DNA from: Chloroflexota bacterium
GTDB taxonomy: Bacteria > Chloroflexota > Anaerolineae > Aggregatilineales > UBA3940
Direction: 5' to 3'
Length of the DNA stretch: 15,412 nt
NCBI GenBank assembly: GCA_010092775.1
Contig: JAADYZ010000421.1
Span: 1 to 15,412 of the forward strand
Position numbers and translations under genes: made by a program. How positions within the stretch are numbered: position 1 is the stretch's first letter; each line of letters opens with the position of its first letter. Below are positions 1 to 7,481 of this stretch, piece after piece. Under the pieces are notes generated by a model. The model did no database searches, had not been told where the DNA came from, and saw nothing but the letters and a program-made list of their open reading frames with translations.

Positions 1-752
1 AAACCACGATCGGTCTGGCAGTAGCGCTGGCAGATCGGCTCGACAGTATCGTCGGCTTGTTTGCGGTTGGCCTGGTACCAAGCGGCACATCTGACCCCTA
101 CGGTCTGCGCCGTGCAGCGGTCGGCATTGTCCAGATTGCACTGGGCCGGAAACTTGACCTCGACCTACGCGAACTGATTGATTGGGCCTCACTAGGCTAT
201 ACCCGTGACCTGGGTGAAAACTTCGTCACAGATGACGCCAAGACAGAGGCACTGGCCTTCATCATCGGTCGCGAGCGCGTCGTGCTGCGCGAGACCTTCA
301 ATCACGATGTTGTCGAGGCCGTGCTGGCCGAGCAGGGCCACAATCCTTATCGAGCCGCAGAACACGCCAGGCAGCTCAGCGTCTGGATCAAAAGCAAAGG
401 CTGGGAGAATATCCTTGACGCTTATGCTCGCTGCGCCCGCATCACGCGCAATCAAGATGAGACTTACGTCCTGCGCCCAGATGATTTTGCTGAGCAGGTT
501 GAGCTAAATCTGGTCAAGGCCTATCAGGAGATCGCGGCCGACCTGAGTCGCAAGCCTGACCTGGATGAGATGCTCACTGCATTCGAGAAGCTGGTCCCGA
601 AGATCAGCGCCTTCTTCGCACCTGCGACGGAGGGTGGGGTGCTGGTGATGGACCCTGACCCGGATGTACGCGCCAATCGCTTGGCCTTGTTGCAGCACAT
701 TGTAGCTATGGCCGACGGTGTGGCGGACTTCTCTCAGCTGGAAGGCTTCTAG
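1..752 (+). CDS. glyS: Glycyl-tRNA synthetase beta subunit, C-terminal part (5' truncated by window)
   Basis: Class II glycyl-tRNA synthetase beta chain, which supports charging of tRNA-Gly in the cytoplasm; this subunit carries most of the tRNA-binding surface. The reading frame is open from base 3 at the left edge, so the start lies outside the window. A TTG at 57 sits inside the conserved stretch and is not the start. Visible near the N-terminal side is the family signature around AVALADRLD, VGLFAVGL and SGTSDPYGLRRAA. The last 150 residues match the DALR-type anticodon-binding domain, ending in the characteristic VRANRLALL and a final ADFSQL close to the stop. About 249 residues are present. 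Members of some phyla fuse the alpha and beta chains; the truncation hides whether that applies here. A new promoter starts about 20 bases after the stop, so the next gene is not obligatorily co-transcribed. Confidence 0.95.
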   Translation, partial: TTIGLAVALADRLDSIVGLFAVGLVPSGTSDPYGLRRAAVGIVQIALGRKLDLDLRELIDWASLGYTRDLGENFVTDDAKTEALAFIIGRERVVLRETFNHDVVEAVLAEQGHNPYRAAEHARQLSVWIKSKGWENILDAYARCARITRNQDETYVLRPDDFAEQVELNLVKAYQEIAADLSRKPDLDEMLTAFEKLVPKISAFFAPATEGGVLVMDPDPDVRANRLALLQHIVAMADGVADFSQLEGF

Positions 753-773
753 CCCAGGCCATCGCCAGATTGC

Positions 774-802
774 TTGACAGCCGTCCTCAGTTTGAATACA
801 GT
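774..802 (+). promoter_or_regulatory. Sigma70-type promoter for the STAS-like gene
   Basis: TTGACA at 774-779 is a perfect -35 match. A 17-base spacer separates it from TACAGT at 797-802, which matches the -10 consensus at 4 of 6 positions. The predicted transcript start near 808-810 gives a leader of about 53 bases before the ATG at 862. The leader would begin with the hairpin at 812-839. Recognised from sequence only. Confidence 0.6.
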
Positions 803-811
803 TAGAAACTG

Positions 812-839
812 GAAGGGGTGGTCATTTGGCCACCCCTGA
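812..839 (+). other. Leader hairpin upstream of the STAS-like gene
   Basis: AGGGGTGG at 814-821 pairs perfectly with CCACCCCT at 830-837. The stem can extend inward by one G-U and one C-G pair to a 4-base loop. No T-run follows, so it is a poor intrinsic terminator. Given the promoter just upstream, it would be the 5' end of the next gene's mRNA, where it could stabilise the transcript. It could instead be the 3' end structure of glyS mRNA. The stem is certain; its role is not. Confidence 0.5.
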
Positions 840-861
840 GTACTTCATTGGGGACCGGCAA

Positions 862-1251
862 ATGAAGGTCAGTGTGGATTGGTACGATCAAAATCGTCGC
901 ATTATGCTCAAGCGCTATGTGGGGCGTTGGGACTGGCCTTCGTTTGTCAAGGCACAGACCACACCTGAGGGCTTGTTGGACAGCGTATCGCACCCGGTCT
1001 CCGTCATCATAGATGCGCAAGATTACGAGATTCCACCTGAGATTCTGACCAAACTCCCACAGATCGCACAGTCCCGAATCGCCAAACACCCCAATCTGGC
1101 TCATGTAATCATTGTCTCGGCCTCACCCTTTGTGAATCTGGTGGCCCAAATGTTTATTGAGCTATATGCCGGCGACCTGCTGGTAGATGTTGCACCCAGT
1201 GTGGATCAGGCTCTAAGCATCGCACATCACGGGGGCCCCGGCCAAGCTTAA
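862..1251 (+). CDS. Small STAS/SpoIIAA-like protein (129 aa), function unknown
   Basis: A soluble 129-residue protein with alternating beta and alpha segments. The pattern is an N-terminal strand pair (MKVSVDW, NRRIMLKRY), a hydrophobic strand VSVIIDAQ near residue 48, a helix, the strand LAHVIIVSA near residue 85, a helix, and a short strand LLVDVAPS before the C-terminal helix. This layout and the central VIIDAQ strand resemble the STAS/SpoIIAA-like fold of anti-sigma-antagonist and lipid-binding domains. I see no clear conserved phosphorylatable serine, so a regulatory role is only a guess. ATG 862 was chosen because a GGGG Shine-Dalgarno-like run ends about 8 bases upstream. The frame also offers a TTG at 826 that lies inside the leader hairpin and is less likely. 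The gene has its own promoter and is followed by another promoter, so it looks monocistronic. Confidence 0.7.
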   Translation: MKVSVDWYDQNRRIMLKRYVGRWDWPSFVKAQTTPEGLLDSVSHPVSVIIDAQDYEIPPEILTKLPQIAQSRIAKHPNLAHVIIVSASPFVNLVAQMFIELYAGDLLVDVAPSVDQALSIAHHGGPGQA

Positions 1252-1283
1252 GCATGAGACCTTGCCGCTCCCATCTAACTCAA

Positions 1284-1313
1284 TTGCAGCGACTTCGAGC
1301 CAGATGTTATACT
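1284..1313 (+). promoter_or_regulatory. Extended -10 promoter for the TPR gene
   Basis: TTGCAG at 1284-1289, an 18-base spacer, then TATACT at 1308-1313. A TG at 1305-1306 one base before it forms an extended -10 element. Predicted transcript start is near 1320, giving a leader of about 50 bases. Confidence 0.65.
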
Positions 1314-1371
1314 ACGAGCATCTTCTAACTTCATTGCGCGGCGCGACATTAACAAAAATCAAAGGGTGAGT

Positions 1372-3615
1372 ATGGTTAATATAGACGCCTATCAACAAGC
1401 GATGCGCGAGGCCGCCAACGCAGCCTGGGACCGTGACTGGAAACGGGCCATCCAGGCCTATGAGGCCGCCCTTAAAGCAAAGCCGAACGACCCCCAGGCG
1501 TTGACTGGCTTGGCCGTCTGTCTGGTGGAATCCGGTCGGCGCGATCAAGCTTTACTGGCCTATCGTAAGGTCAGCCAACTCGTCCCCAGCGACCCCCTTC
1601 CCAAAGAGAAAATTGCTGAGTTTTACGAGATCGATGGAAAAACCAAAGAGGCAGCGGATACCTACCTGGCAATCGCTGAGATTTACTTCCAGCGTAAAGA
1701 GGGGCCACGCGCACTCACCAACTGGGAGAATGCCGTCTCCGCCAACCCCGACCTGGCCCAGGCACACTTCCGTTTGAGTAAGGTTTACGAAAAAGACCGC
1801 AACAATCATCACAAGGCGATCTTCTCGTATCTGTCTCTGGCGCGCATTTTACAGACCAAGATGAACCAGCCCGAACGCGCCATGCAGGCCTTGCAGCGGG
1901 CGATGCAGATTGATTCTCTGAACGAAGAAGTGCGCGCTGCCATCACCGACCTCAAAGCAAACACGCCGATCCAACCCGCTACCCCTCCGCCAGATTTGGG
2001 CAGTCGCGGCGAAGCAGTGGCCGTCCAAAGCTCCGAGGTTGTTTTTGACGACGAGGAACTGACCGAAGCCGTCGAGAACCGCAGCCCAGCAGAAGAGGCC
2101 GCGAAACACGCGATGGGCGTCCTGGCGGATATGATCTTCAGTGGTCAAGTACCGATGAGCGCTCAACCGCACTTGCTCCAGGCGATCGAAGCACATCAAA
2201 TCGGTGACATCGAGATGGCCATTGAACACTATGAGCAAGTATTCGCCGCGGGTGTCAATCACTCCGCGCTCTATTTTAATCTCGGTGTGTTGTACCAACA
2301 GGCACGCAAGACCAAAGATGCCTTCAAGATGCTGGCCCATGTGATCGATGACCCTGACTACACCATTGCGGGTAGCTTGGCGCTTGGCCTGACGCATTTT
2401 GAACTGCGTGAGATCGAACTGGCGGCCCAACGCATGGTCGACTCACTGCGGCGCGCGGACAATCTGCTCAACAGTCAACCGACCGACACTGAAGGCTATG
2501 ACCGTCTGATCGCCAGCTTAGAAGGCAAACCGACTGAAGAGTTGGCCGATCTGGCTAAGTCGCTAGCCATTTATTTGGACGACGAAATCTGGCGCAGCAA
2601 GCTAACTCGGGCCTTCTCTGGCTATGCGATGCAGGGTAAGGCGAGCTACGTCAACAGCTTGATGGAGCTTATCCTTGAGGGTGGACGGCCAGAAATCGCA
2701 GCCAGTATGCAGCGAATCGACGAGTGTTTGGCTGCCGACAAAATCGAACTGGCGATGGAGGAAGTCTTCTACGCCCTATCAAAGAGCCCCGATTACTTGC
2801 CGGCCCACCGCCGGATGGCCGACGTCATGGCGCGTGCGGGCCGCAATCAGGAAGCGGCTGATAAGATCAAACTGGTCGCCAATACCTATCTTATTCGTGG
2901 CAATGAAGACAAAGCCGCAGACCTCTTTGGTGAGGTGCTTGAGCTGTGGCCTGGCGACATGAACGCTCGGCGCCGGGTGATAGATATGCTCAAACGCCAG
3001 CGCCGGGTAGATGACGCTGTCCGACAGTATCTTGAGATGGGGTCCTTCCACGACAAAATGCTGCTAGACAAGAGCAAAGCACTCGAAGTCTTCCAGGAGG
3101 CGATGGTATACGCCCGTGACAATGACGCCAGTCAGGCTCAAGTCGCGGCGGTGCTGCGGGCCCTGGCCGACATTGAAGCCCAACAGCTCAACCTGCGCCA
3201 GGCCCTGAGCTACTACGAACAAGCGATGAAGATGGCCCCCGATGACGCCCAAACGGTCCTGGAAATTTCAAGCCTCTACTTCCGGCAGAACAACATTGAC
3301 GAAGGCATGAAAGCCATTGATGGCTTCCTGGCCTACTGCGTGCGGAGTGGGCAGGTCAGTCGAGCCATCGACCTGCTGGAACAGAAGGTACGACAGTATC
3401 CGGAACTGATCCCGCTGCGCTCACGGCTAGCCGAGATTTACAAACAGCAAGGCCGCCGCGACGACGCGATCCAACAGCTTGAACAAATCGCGGAAATCCA
3501 GATCGATGCCGAACAACGCGATGAAGCTGCCGATACGATCCGGCGTATCATCGACCTTGATCCGCCCAATGTTGAAGATTATCGTGCCGGTCTGGCCCAA
3601 CTGGGAGGCGAGTAG
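1372..3615 (+). CDS. Large soluble TPR-repeat protein (747 aa)
   Basis: A cytoplasmic scaffold-type protein built from tetratricopeptide repeats, which normally mediate protein-protein contacts. Three blocks are visible: an N-terminal TPR block at about residues 6-190 (for example AIQAYEAALKAKPNDPQALTGLA and later ALTNWENAVSANPDLAQAH), a Pro/Glu-rich linker at about 193-245, and a middle-to-C-terminal array to residue 745 with repeats such as ALSYYEQAMKMAPDDAQTVL. No signal peptide or membrane segment is seen. The start is taken as ATG 1372 because AAAGGG at 1361-1366 sits 5 bases upstream; a GTG at 1366 is in frame but overlaps that ribosome site. It has its own promoter. A hairpin follows, then cdaA, so it could feed transcription into the c-di-AMP genes. 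Partner and specific function cannot be read from the sequence. Confidence 0.9.
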   Translation: MVNIDAYQQAMREAANAAWDRDWKRAIQAYEAALKAKPNDPQALTGLAVCLVESGRRDQALLAYRKVSQLVPSDPLPKEKIAEFYEIDGKTKEAADTYLAIAEIYFQRKEGPRALTNWENAVSANPDLAQAHFRLSKVYEKDRNNHHKAIFSYLSLARILQTKMNQPERAMQALQRAMQIDSLNEEVRAAITDLKANTPIQPATPPPDLGSRGEAVAVQSSEVVFDDEELTEAVENRSPAEEAAKHAMGVLADMIFSGQVPMSAQPHLLQAIEAHQIGDIEMAIEHYEQVFAAGVNHSALYFNLGVLYQQARKTKDAFKMLAHVIDDPDYTIAGSLALGLTHFELREIELAAQRMVDSLRRADNLLNSQPTDTEGYDRLIASLEGKPTEELADLAKSLAIYLDDEIWRSKLTRAFSGYAMQGKASYVNSLMELILEGGRPEIAASMQRIDECLAADKIELAMEEVFYALSKSPDYLPAHRRMADVMARAGRNQEAADKIKLVANTYLIRGNEDKAADLFGEVLELWPGDMNARRRVIDMLKRQRRVDDAVRQYLEMGSFHDKMLLDKSKALEVFQEAMVYARDNDASQAQVAAVLRALADIEAQQLNLRQALSYYEQAMKMAPDDAQTVLEISSLYFRQNNIDEGMKAIDGFLAYCVRSGQVSRAIDLLEQKVRQYPELIPLRSRLAEIYKQQGRRDDAIQQLEQIAEIQIDAEQRDEAADTIRRIIDLDPPNVEDYRAGLAQLGGE

Positions 3616-3649
3616 GGTCGTCGCGGGTTCGGTCCTTAAGCGAGAAATG

Positions 3650-3687
3650 GGCAGGGCGGATTGGCAACGGTCCGTCCTGTTGTTCTT
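3650..3687 (+). terminator. Intrinsic terminator or attenuator between the TPR gene and cdaA
   Basis: The arm at 3652-3661 (CAGGGCGGAT) pairs with 3670-3679 (GTCCGTCCTG) as 10 base pairs including two G-U pairs, around an 8-base loop. A T-rich tract TTGTTCTT follows at 3680-3687. This is the best terminator-shaped element in the window. The cdaA ribosome site begins at once after it (GAGGTGAG, 3688-3695). I see no good promoter between hairpin and cdaA, so partial readthrough would be needed if the TPR promoter feeds cdaA. Confidence 0.65.
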
Positions 3688-3704
3688 GAGGTGAGACAAA
3701 CACG

Positions 3705-4589
3705 GTGAGTTTACAAGAAGTTATCTGGACCTTACAGACCCTTCCGCTGGACTGGCAGAACATCCTGGATATTCTGCTGGTGGCAGCCGTGTTCTTCTTG
3801 ATCCTGCAACTGGCAAGGGGAACGCGTGCCCTCTCCCTGCTGCGGGGTATCGCCGTCTTCCTGGTGATCATCGCGCTGCTGTCTACCTTACTCAATCTGC
3901 AAGCCTTTTCGTGGTTGCTGACTCGCTCATTGACGGTGCTAGCGGTCGCCGTTCCGGTAATCTTTCAAGATGAACTCCGCCTGTGGCTAGATCGCCTGGG
4001 CCGAGTGAGCTTCTTCAATCCGAATAGTCTGGGGGAGGCCACTGGCCCAATCGATGCGATTTGTGACGCCGCACGCGAGCTGTCCATCCGCCGGCAGGGG
4101 GCGCTCATCGTGTTGGAGCGCGATGTCGGCGTTCAGGAGTACGTCAACACTGGCGTGATGACCGATGCGCACGTGACAAGCGAACTCCTGCAAACGATCT
4201 TCTACCCGAAAACGGTTCTGCACGACGGCGCGGTGATCATCCGCAACGGGCGAATTGCCGCTTCCGCCTGTACGCTGCCCCTCTCGGCGGTGCGAAACAT
4301 GCCGGACCCAAGCATGGGGCTGCGCCATCGGGCGGCGCTGGGCATCTCAGAGGTCAGCGATTCGGTGACGATTGTCGTCTCGGAAGAGAGTGGGCGCATC
4401 TCCGTTGTGGAAGGGGGGCGCTTCATCCGCAAGCTAGACGCCGACCGGCTCCGCAAAATCCTGAACGAATACATCCGCACACAGGAAAATGTCGGCCCGC
4501 TGCGCTGGATCGCCAACCAAACCAACCAGTTCATCAACCGGATCAGGCCCAAGTCGAGAGCCAATCAAGGGCAAACCAAAGCCTCATGA
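3705..4589 (+). CDS. cdaA: Membrane diadenylate cyclase CdaA (DacA)
   Basis: Makes cyclic di-AMP from two ATP molecules at the cytoplasmic face of the membrane. In other bacteria this messenger controls potassium and osmolyte uptake and cell-wall homeostasis. Three membrane helices are visible at about residues 19-37, 44-64 and 70-87, followed by the DAC domain. Both catalytic signatures are intact: DGA at 174-176 (LHDGAVII) and RHR at 207-209 (GLRHRAALG), followed by SEVSDS. The 294-residue length is normal for the family. The start is GTG 3705, chosen because GAGGTGAG ends 9 bases upstream and the protein begins just before the first membrane helix as in homologues. Its last codons overlap the next start by four bases (ATGA), so it is translationally coupled to cdaR. 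glmM, the common third gene of this cluster in Firmicutes, is not next door. Confidence 0.96.
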   Translation: MSLQEVIWTLQTLPLDWQNILDILLVAAVFFLILQLARGTRALSLLRGIAVFLVIIALLSTLLNLQAFSWLLTRSLTVLAVAVPVIFQDELRLWLDRLGRVSFFNPNSLGEATGPIDAICDAARELSIRRQGALIVLERDVGVQEYVNTGVMTDAHVTSELLQTIFYPKTVLHDGAVIIRNGRIAASACTLPLSAVRNMPDPSMGLRHRAALGISEVSDSVTIVVSEESGRISVVEGGRFIRKLDADRLRKILNEYIRTQENVGPLRWIANQTNQFINRIRPKSRANQGQTKAS

Positions 4590-5833
4590 GCGATCGCTTT
4601 CGTCGTTGGTGGGCCAACAACTGGGCCTCGTTGATCATCTCCATCGGCCTGGCGATTGCCATTTGGGTGGTTGCCACCGAAGATGCCGACTCGATTGAGG
4701 TGCGCACACTGCCAAGCCGGGTACCAATCAGCGGGGTGGAGGCACCAGCAGGGTTGATCATTGTCAACGAGCCAACCTCTACCACTGAGATCACGCTGCG
4801 TGCGCAAGAGAGTACCTGGCAGTCGCTCTCTGCAGAAGACATCTTGGCCACCATCGACCTGACAGGCTTCGAGCCCGGTGTGCACCAGGTGCCGGTCACT
4901 GTCGAGATACTCGGCCAAGGATCACGCCGCGTGGCTGTTGTCGCCTGGAACCCGACCCAGGTCCGCGTTGTCTTGGAGCAGGAGGAGACGCGCGAGGTGC
5001 CGATCCAGGTGGGGCTGCAAGGACAACCGCCACTCGGTTTTACGCTCGGCGAATACAGTACTGACCCACCTTCCGTCACCCTTCAGGGTCCGCAAAGCCT
5101 GGTTGAGCTGGTGAGTGAAGTTCGCGGAGAGGTTAACGTTGATGACGTTCGCAGTGAGGTCCGTGAGGAGATTCAACTGGTCGCCCTTGACAGTGAGGGC
5201 AACCCAGTCGAAGATGTGGCGATCACCCCGAATCGGGCAGTGGTGACCGTTCCGATCACCCAGGACGCACGGTTTAAGGTGATCAGCATTGTTCCTAGCC
5301 CAATCGGGCGCGTGGAAGATGGTTATCGCCTGGTTCAGATTGAGGCCGATCCCGCGAGTGTTACCGTCCAGGGCGACCCCGATGTCATCGATCGGCTTGA
5401 AGGCTCAATCCGCCTCACCGTAGACATCAGCGGCCTATCGGACACGATATTCTTTACCAACACGATCAGCCTTCCACCCGGCGTGACCCCCATCGAAACA
5501 GAAACGGTGCGCATCCGGGTCCAGGTCGAACCGCAGATCGCCAGCCAGTCGATCAACATCCCCATCGAAGTCGTTAATCTGGCCGAGGGGTTTGAAGCCA
5601 TCATCTCCCCAGAGCAGCTAGAGATCATCATAGAAGGCCCAGTCCCCACGTTAGACGACTTCAACCCGGAGACAGACATCAGGGCCTTTATCGATCTAAC
5701 TGATTTCCCGGTCGGAACTGCAACCATCACCCCAGAGGTCGAAGTCTTGCTCGATGATCTGTCAATCATATCGATCTTCCCCGTCGACATTGAAGTTGAG
5801 ATACTAGAAACCACTGACGAAACGAGTCAGTAG
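4586..5833 (+). CDS. cdaR: CdaR-type YbbR-domain protein (415 aa)
   Basis: A membrane-anchored, largely extracytoplasmic partner of CdaA. In Firmicutes, CdaR binds CdaA and tunes diadenylate cyclase activity; the same role here is inferred from gene order. One N-terminal membrane helix is visible at about residues 13-30 (SLIISIGLAIAIWVVATE). It is followed by about four beta-rich YbbR repeats at roughly 36-115, 118-215, 218-315 and 318-405. Each holds strand-turn units such as PSVTLQGP, ASVTVQGDP and EQLEIIIEGP. The start overlaps the cdaA stop as ATGA, so no independent ribosome site is required. A short perfect inverted repeat covers the stop codon. Confidence 0.92.
   Translation: MSDRFRRWWANNWASLIISIGLAIAIWVVATEDADSIEVRTLPSRVPISGVEAPAGLIIVNEPTSTTEITLRAQESTWQSLSAEDILATIDLTGFEPGVHQVPVTVEILGQGSRRVAVVAWNPTQVRVVLEQEETREVPIQVGLQGQPPLGFTLGEYSTDPPSVTLQGPQSLVELVSEVRGEVNVDDVRSEVREEIQLVALDSEGNPVEDVAITPNRAVVTVPITQDARFKVISIVPSPIGRVEDGYRLVQIEADPASVTVQGDPDVIDRLEGSIRLTVDISGLSDTIFFTNTISLPPGVTPIETETVRIRVQVEPQIASQSINIPIEVVNLAEGFEAIISPEQLEIIIEGPVPTLDDFNPETDIRAFIDLTDFPVGTATITPEVEVLLDDLSIISIFPVDIEVEILETTDETSQ
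5813..5831 (+). repeat. Short perfect inverted repeat at the cdaR stop
   Basis: ACTGAC (5813-5818) and GTCAGT (5826-5831) form a perfect 6-bp stem around a 7-base loop overlapping the cdaR stop. No T-run follows, so a terminator role is doubtful. It could be an mRNA 3' structure or chance. Confidence 0.35.
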
Positions 5834-5859
5834 CAAGCACCCCCTCGATTGACTATACT
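5831..5859 (+). promoter_or_regulatory. Candidate der promoter
   Basis: TATACT at 5854-5859 is a good -10. A -35 is weak (TAGCAA, 5831-5836, 17-base spacer). Predicted start near 5866 leaves about 30 bases of leader, enough for the AGGAG site at 5882-5886. Confidence 0.4.
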
Positions 5860-5895
5860 TATCCTTCTGAATAGGTTTTTCAGGAGTGATGATCT

Positions 5896-7278
5896 ATGGC
5901 GCGGGCTTATCCGCTGGTCGCCCTGGTAGGGCGGCCCAATGTGGGTAAATCGACTTTGTTCAATCGAATCGTCGGTGAACGGATCGCCGTCGTATACGAT
6001 CGCCCTGGTACCACGCGTGATCGTCAGCAAGCCGACGCGGAGTGGACTGGCGTCGGTTTCATATTGATCGACACGGGTGGGATTGAAGCACTCGACCGGG
6101 TTCGTGTAGGTGAAGCTGAACCTCTTGCGGAGGATTCGGAGCAGTTTGTCGAGGAGATTCGAGCCCAAGCGGAACTGGCCATCCAAGATGCAGACGTGAT
6201 CATCTTCGTCGTCGATGTCACCACCGGTATTACCGCAGCAGATGAGCATGTGGCAGACATTCTGCGCCGAACCAACCGTCCGGTTGTATTGGCCGCCAAC
6301 AAGGGCGACAACCTGAAAATGGGTGAAGACTACGTGGATTTCTACAATCTCGGTTTGGACGCTGAGGTTTTCCCTGTCTCTGCTATGCACGGTTTGGGCG
6401 TAGGAGATCTACTAGATGCGGTGGTAGACGCACTCCCGACCCGCAAACCTGAAGAAGACGACGACGACGATTCGCTCAAGATTGCCATCGTAGGGCGACC
6501 CAACGCTGGCAAGTCCTCATTGTTCAACAAATTGATTGGCCAAGAACGAGTGATCGTCAGCCCGGTGGCAGGCACCACGCGTGACGCAATCGACACGCAG
6601 CTCACCTACTACGGCGAACCCATCACCATCATTGATACGGCTGGCATTCGACGGCGCGGTCGGATTGAACCCGGTGTGGAGAAGTACAGTGTGCTGCGGG
6701 CGCTCAAGGCCATCAAGCGGGCCGATGTCACCTTATTGGTTCTGGATGCAACCCAGGGCATCACCGCGCAGGATGCTCACATTGCAGGCTTCATTCTGGA
6801 TGAACAGCGCAGCGTGATCGTCTTGGTCAATAAATGGGACGCCATCGAAAAAGATACCTACACGATGGACCTGTTTATGGACCAGATTCGTGAAGGCCTG
6901 AAGTTCATGCCCTATGTTCCGATTGAGTTCATCTCTGCCTTGACAGGCCAGCGGGTGAATCGCATCCTGCCGCTGGCACAAGAGGTCTACGAAGCGCGCT
7001 TCATGCGCATCCCAACTTCGGATGTCAACCGGATTGTGGAGGAAGCGACTGCTCGACAGGCTCCACCGATCAAGTCGGGCAAGCGGCTCAAGATACGTTA
7101 CGCGTCACAGGTCGCTGTTGATCCGCCCAAGTTCTTATTCCACGTCAACGACCTGCGCCTAGTCCACTTTTCCTATGAGCGCTTTCTGGAGAACAACATT
7201 CGGGCGCGCTATCCTTTTGTCGGCACGCCGATTGTCATGCGCTTCAAGCGCTCTAGCGAGGACCGCGGCAAACGCTAG
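5896..7278 (+). CDS. der: Ribosome assembly GTPase Der (EngA)
   Basis: An essential GTPase with two tandem G domains, acting in assembly of the 50S ribosomal subunit in the cytoplasm. The first G domain shows GRPNVGKST (12-20), DTGG (59-62) and NKGD (135-138). The second shows GRPNAGKSS (200-208), DTAG (247-250) and NKWD (312-315). A C-terminal KH-like domain occupies about 370-455. All nucleotide-binding motifs are intact, and 460 residues is a normal length. The linker between the G domains is strongly acidic (six consecutive aspartates near 188). The start is ATG 5896, with AGGAG 9 bases upstream. The gene follows cdaR by 62 bases that carry a plausible -10, so it is probably transcribed independently or with readthrough from cdaR. 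No clear terminator follows the stop. Confidence 0.98.
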   Translation: MARAYPLVALVGRPNVGKSTLFNRIVGERIAVVYDRPGTTRDRQQADAEWTGVGFILIDTGGIEALDRVRVGEAEPLAEDSEQFVEEIRAQAELAIQDADVIIFVVDVTTGITAADEHVADILRRTNRPVVLAANKGDNLKMGEDYVDFYNLGLDAEVFPVSAMHGLGVGDLLDAVVDALPTRKPEEDDDDDSLKIAIVGRPNAGKSSLFNKLIGQERVIVSPVAGTTRDAIDTQLTYYGEPITIIDTAGIRRRGRIEPGVEKYSVLRALKAIKRADVTLLVLDATQGITAQDAHIAGFILDEQRSVIVLVNKWDAIEKDTYTMDLFMDQIREGLKFMPYVPIEFISALTGQRVNRILPLAQEVYEARFMRIPTSDVNRIVEEATARQAPPIKSGKRLKIRYASQVAVDPPKFLFHVNDLRLVHFSYERFLENNIRARYPFVGTPIVMRFKRSSEDRGKR

Positions 7279-7291
7279 TCACTTAACAGAC

Positions 7292-7319
7292 TTGCGTCGT
7301 GTCGGGTTCGCTTTAGAAT
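7292..7319 (+). promoter_or_regulatory. Candidate promoter upstream of the kinase, reading through the tRNA in antisense
   Basis: TTGCGT at 7292-7297, 16 bases, then TAGAAT at 7314-7319 (5 of 6 to the -10 consensus). A transcript from here would start near 7326, cross the tRNA-Arg gene on its non-template side and reach the kinase start at 7482. The -35 is weak. Confidence 0.3.
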
Positions 7320-7348
7320 TGACAAGGTACTAGGAGAAGCACCGGAAA

Positions 7349-7421
7349 TGCCCCAGGAAGGAGTCGAACCTTCAGCCTACCGCTTAGGAGGCGGTTGCTC
7401 TATCCTTTGAGCTACTGGGGC
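7349..7421 (-). tRNA. tRNA-Arg, anticodon CCT
   Basis: A complete 73-base cloverleaf on the minus strand. The acceptor stem GCCCCAG/CTGGGGC is a perfect 7 bp with A as discriminator. The D arm is GCTC/GAGC with an 8-base loop. The anticodon stem ACCGC/GCGGT encloses the loop CTCCTAA, so the anticodon is CCT and reads the AGG codon. The variable loop has 5 bases. The T arm is GAAGG/CCTTC with loop TTCGACT. The 3' CCA is not encoded; TTT follows the discriminator base. It stands alone between der and the kinase, both of which run the other way. Confidence 0.97.
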
Positions 7422-7432
7422 AAGGTCGCCAA

Positions 7433-7438
7433 AGTATA
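7433..7438 (-). promoter_or_regulatory. -10 element for tRNA-Arg
   Basis: Read on the minus strand, TATACT lies 11 bases before the tRNA 5' end, a normal position giving a leader of about 5 bases. I see no convincing -35 at 15-18 bases upstream. Confidence 0.45.
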
Positions 7439-7481
7439 CCAAGCGGCCTATTTGACCACCACATCAATTGGAGAGGCTTGT

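Noticed and set aside
826..861. TTG start at 826 for the STAS-like gene
   Set aside because: It lies in the leader hairpin that would hide its ribosome site; ATG 862 is better placed, though I cannot exclude 826.
1232..1253. Palindromes GGGGCCCC (1232-1239) and GCTTAAGC (1246-1253) at the end of the STAS-like gene as a terminator
   Set aside because: They have no loop or T-run and do not form a common stem; probably chance in coding sequence.
1849..2430. Long minus-strand ORFs opposite the TPR gene and others (for example 1849-2430, 8577-9272, 11663-12223)
   Set aside because: They are antisense shadows of well-supported genes and show no recognisable domain or ribosome site.
5849..5877. 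Promoter TTGACT, 17 bases, TAGGTT before der
   Set aside because: The -10 is poor and the transcript would start at the Shine-Dalgarno itself; TATACT at 5854 is a better -10.
7395..7481. In-frame TTG start at 7395 extending the kinase by 29 residues
   Set aside because: The extension lies inside the tRNA-Arg gene and its promoter, and the ATG at 7482 has a good ribosome site; kinase homology begins only after it.
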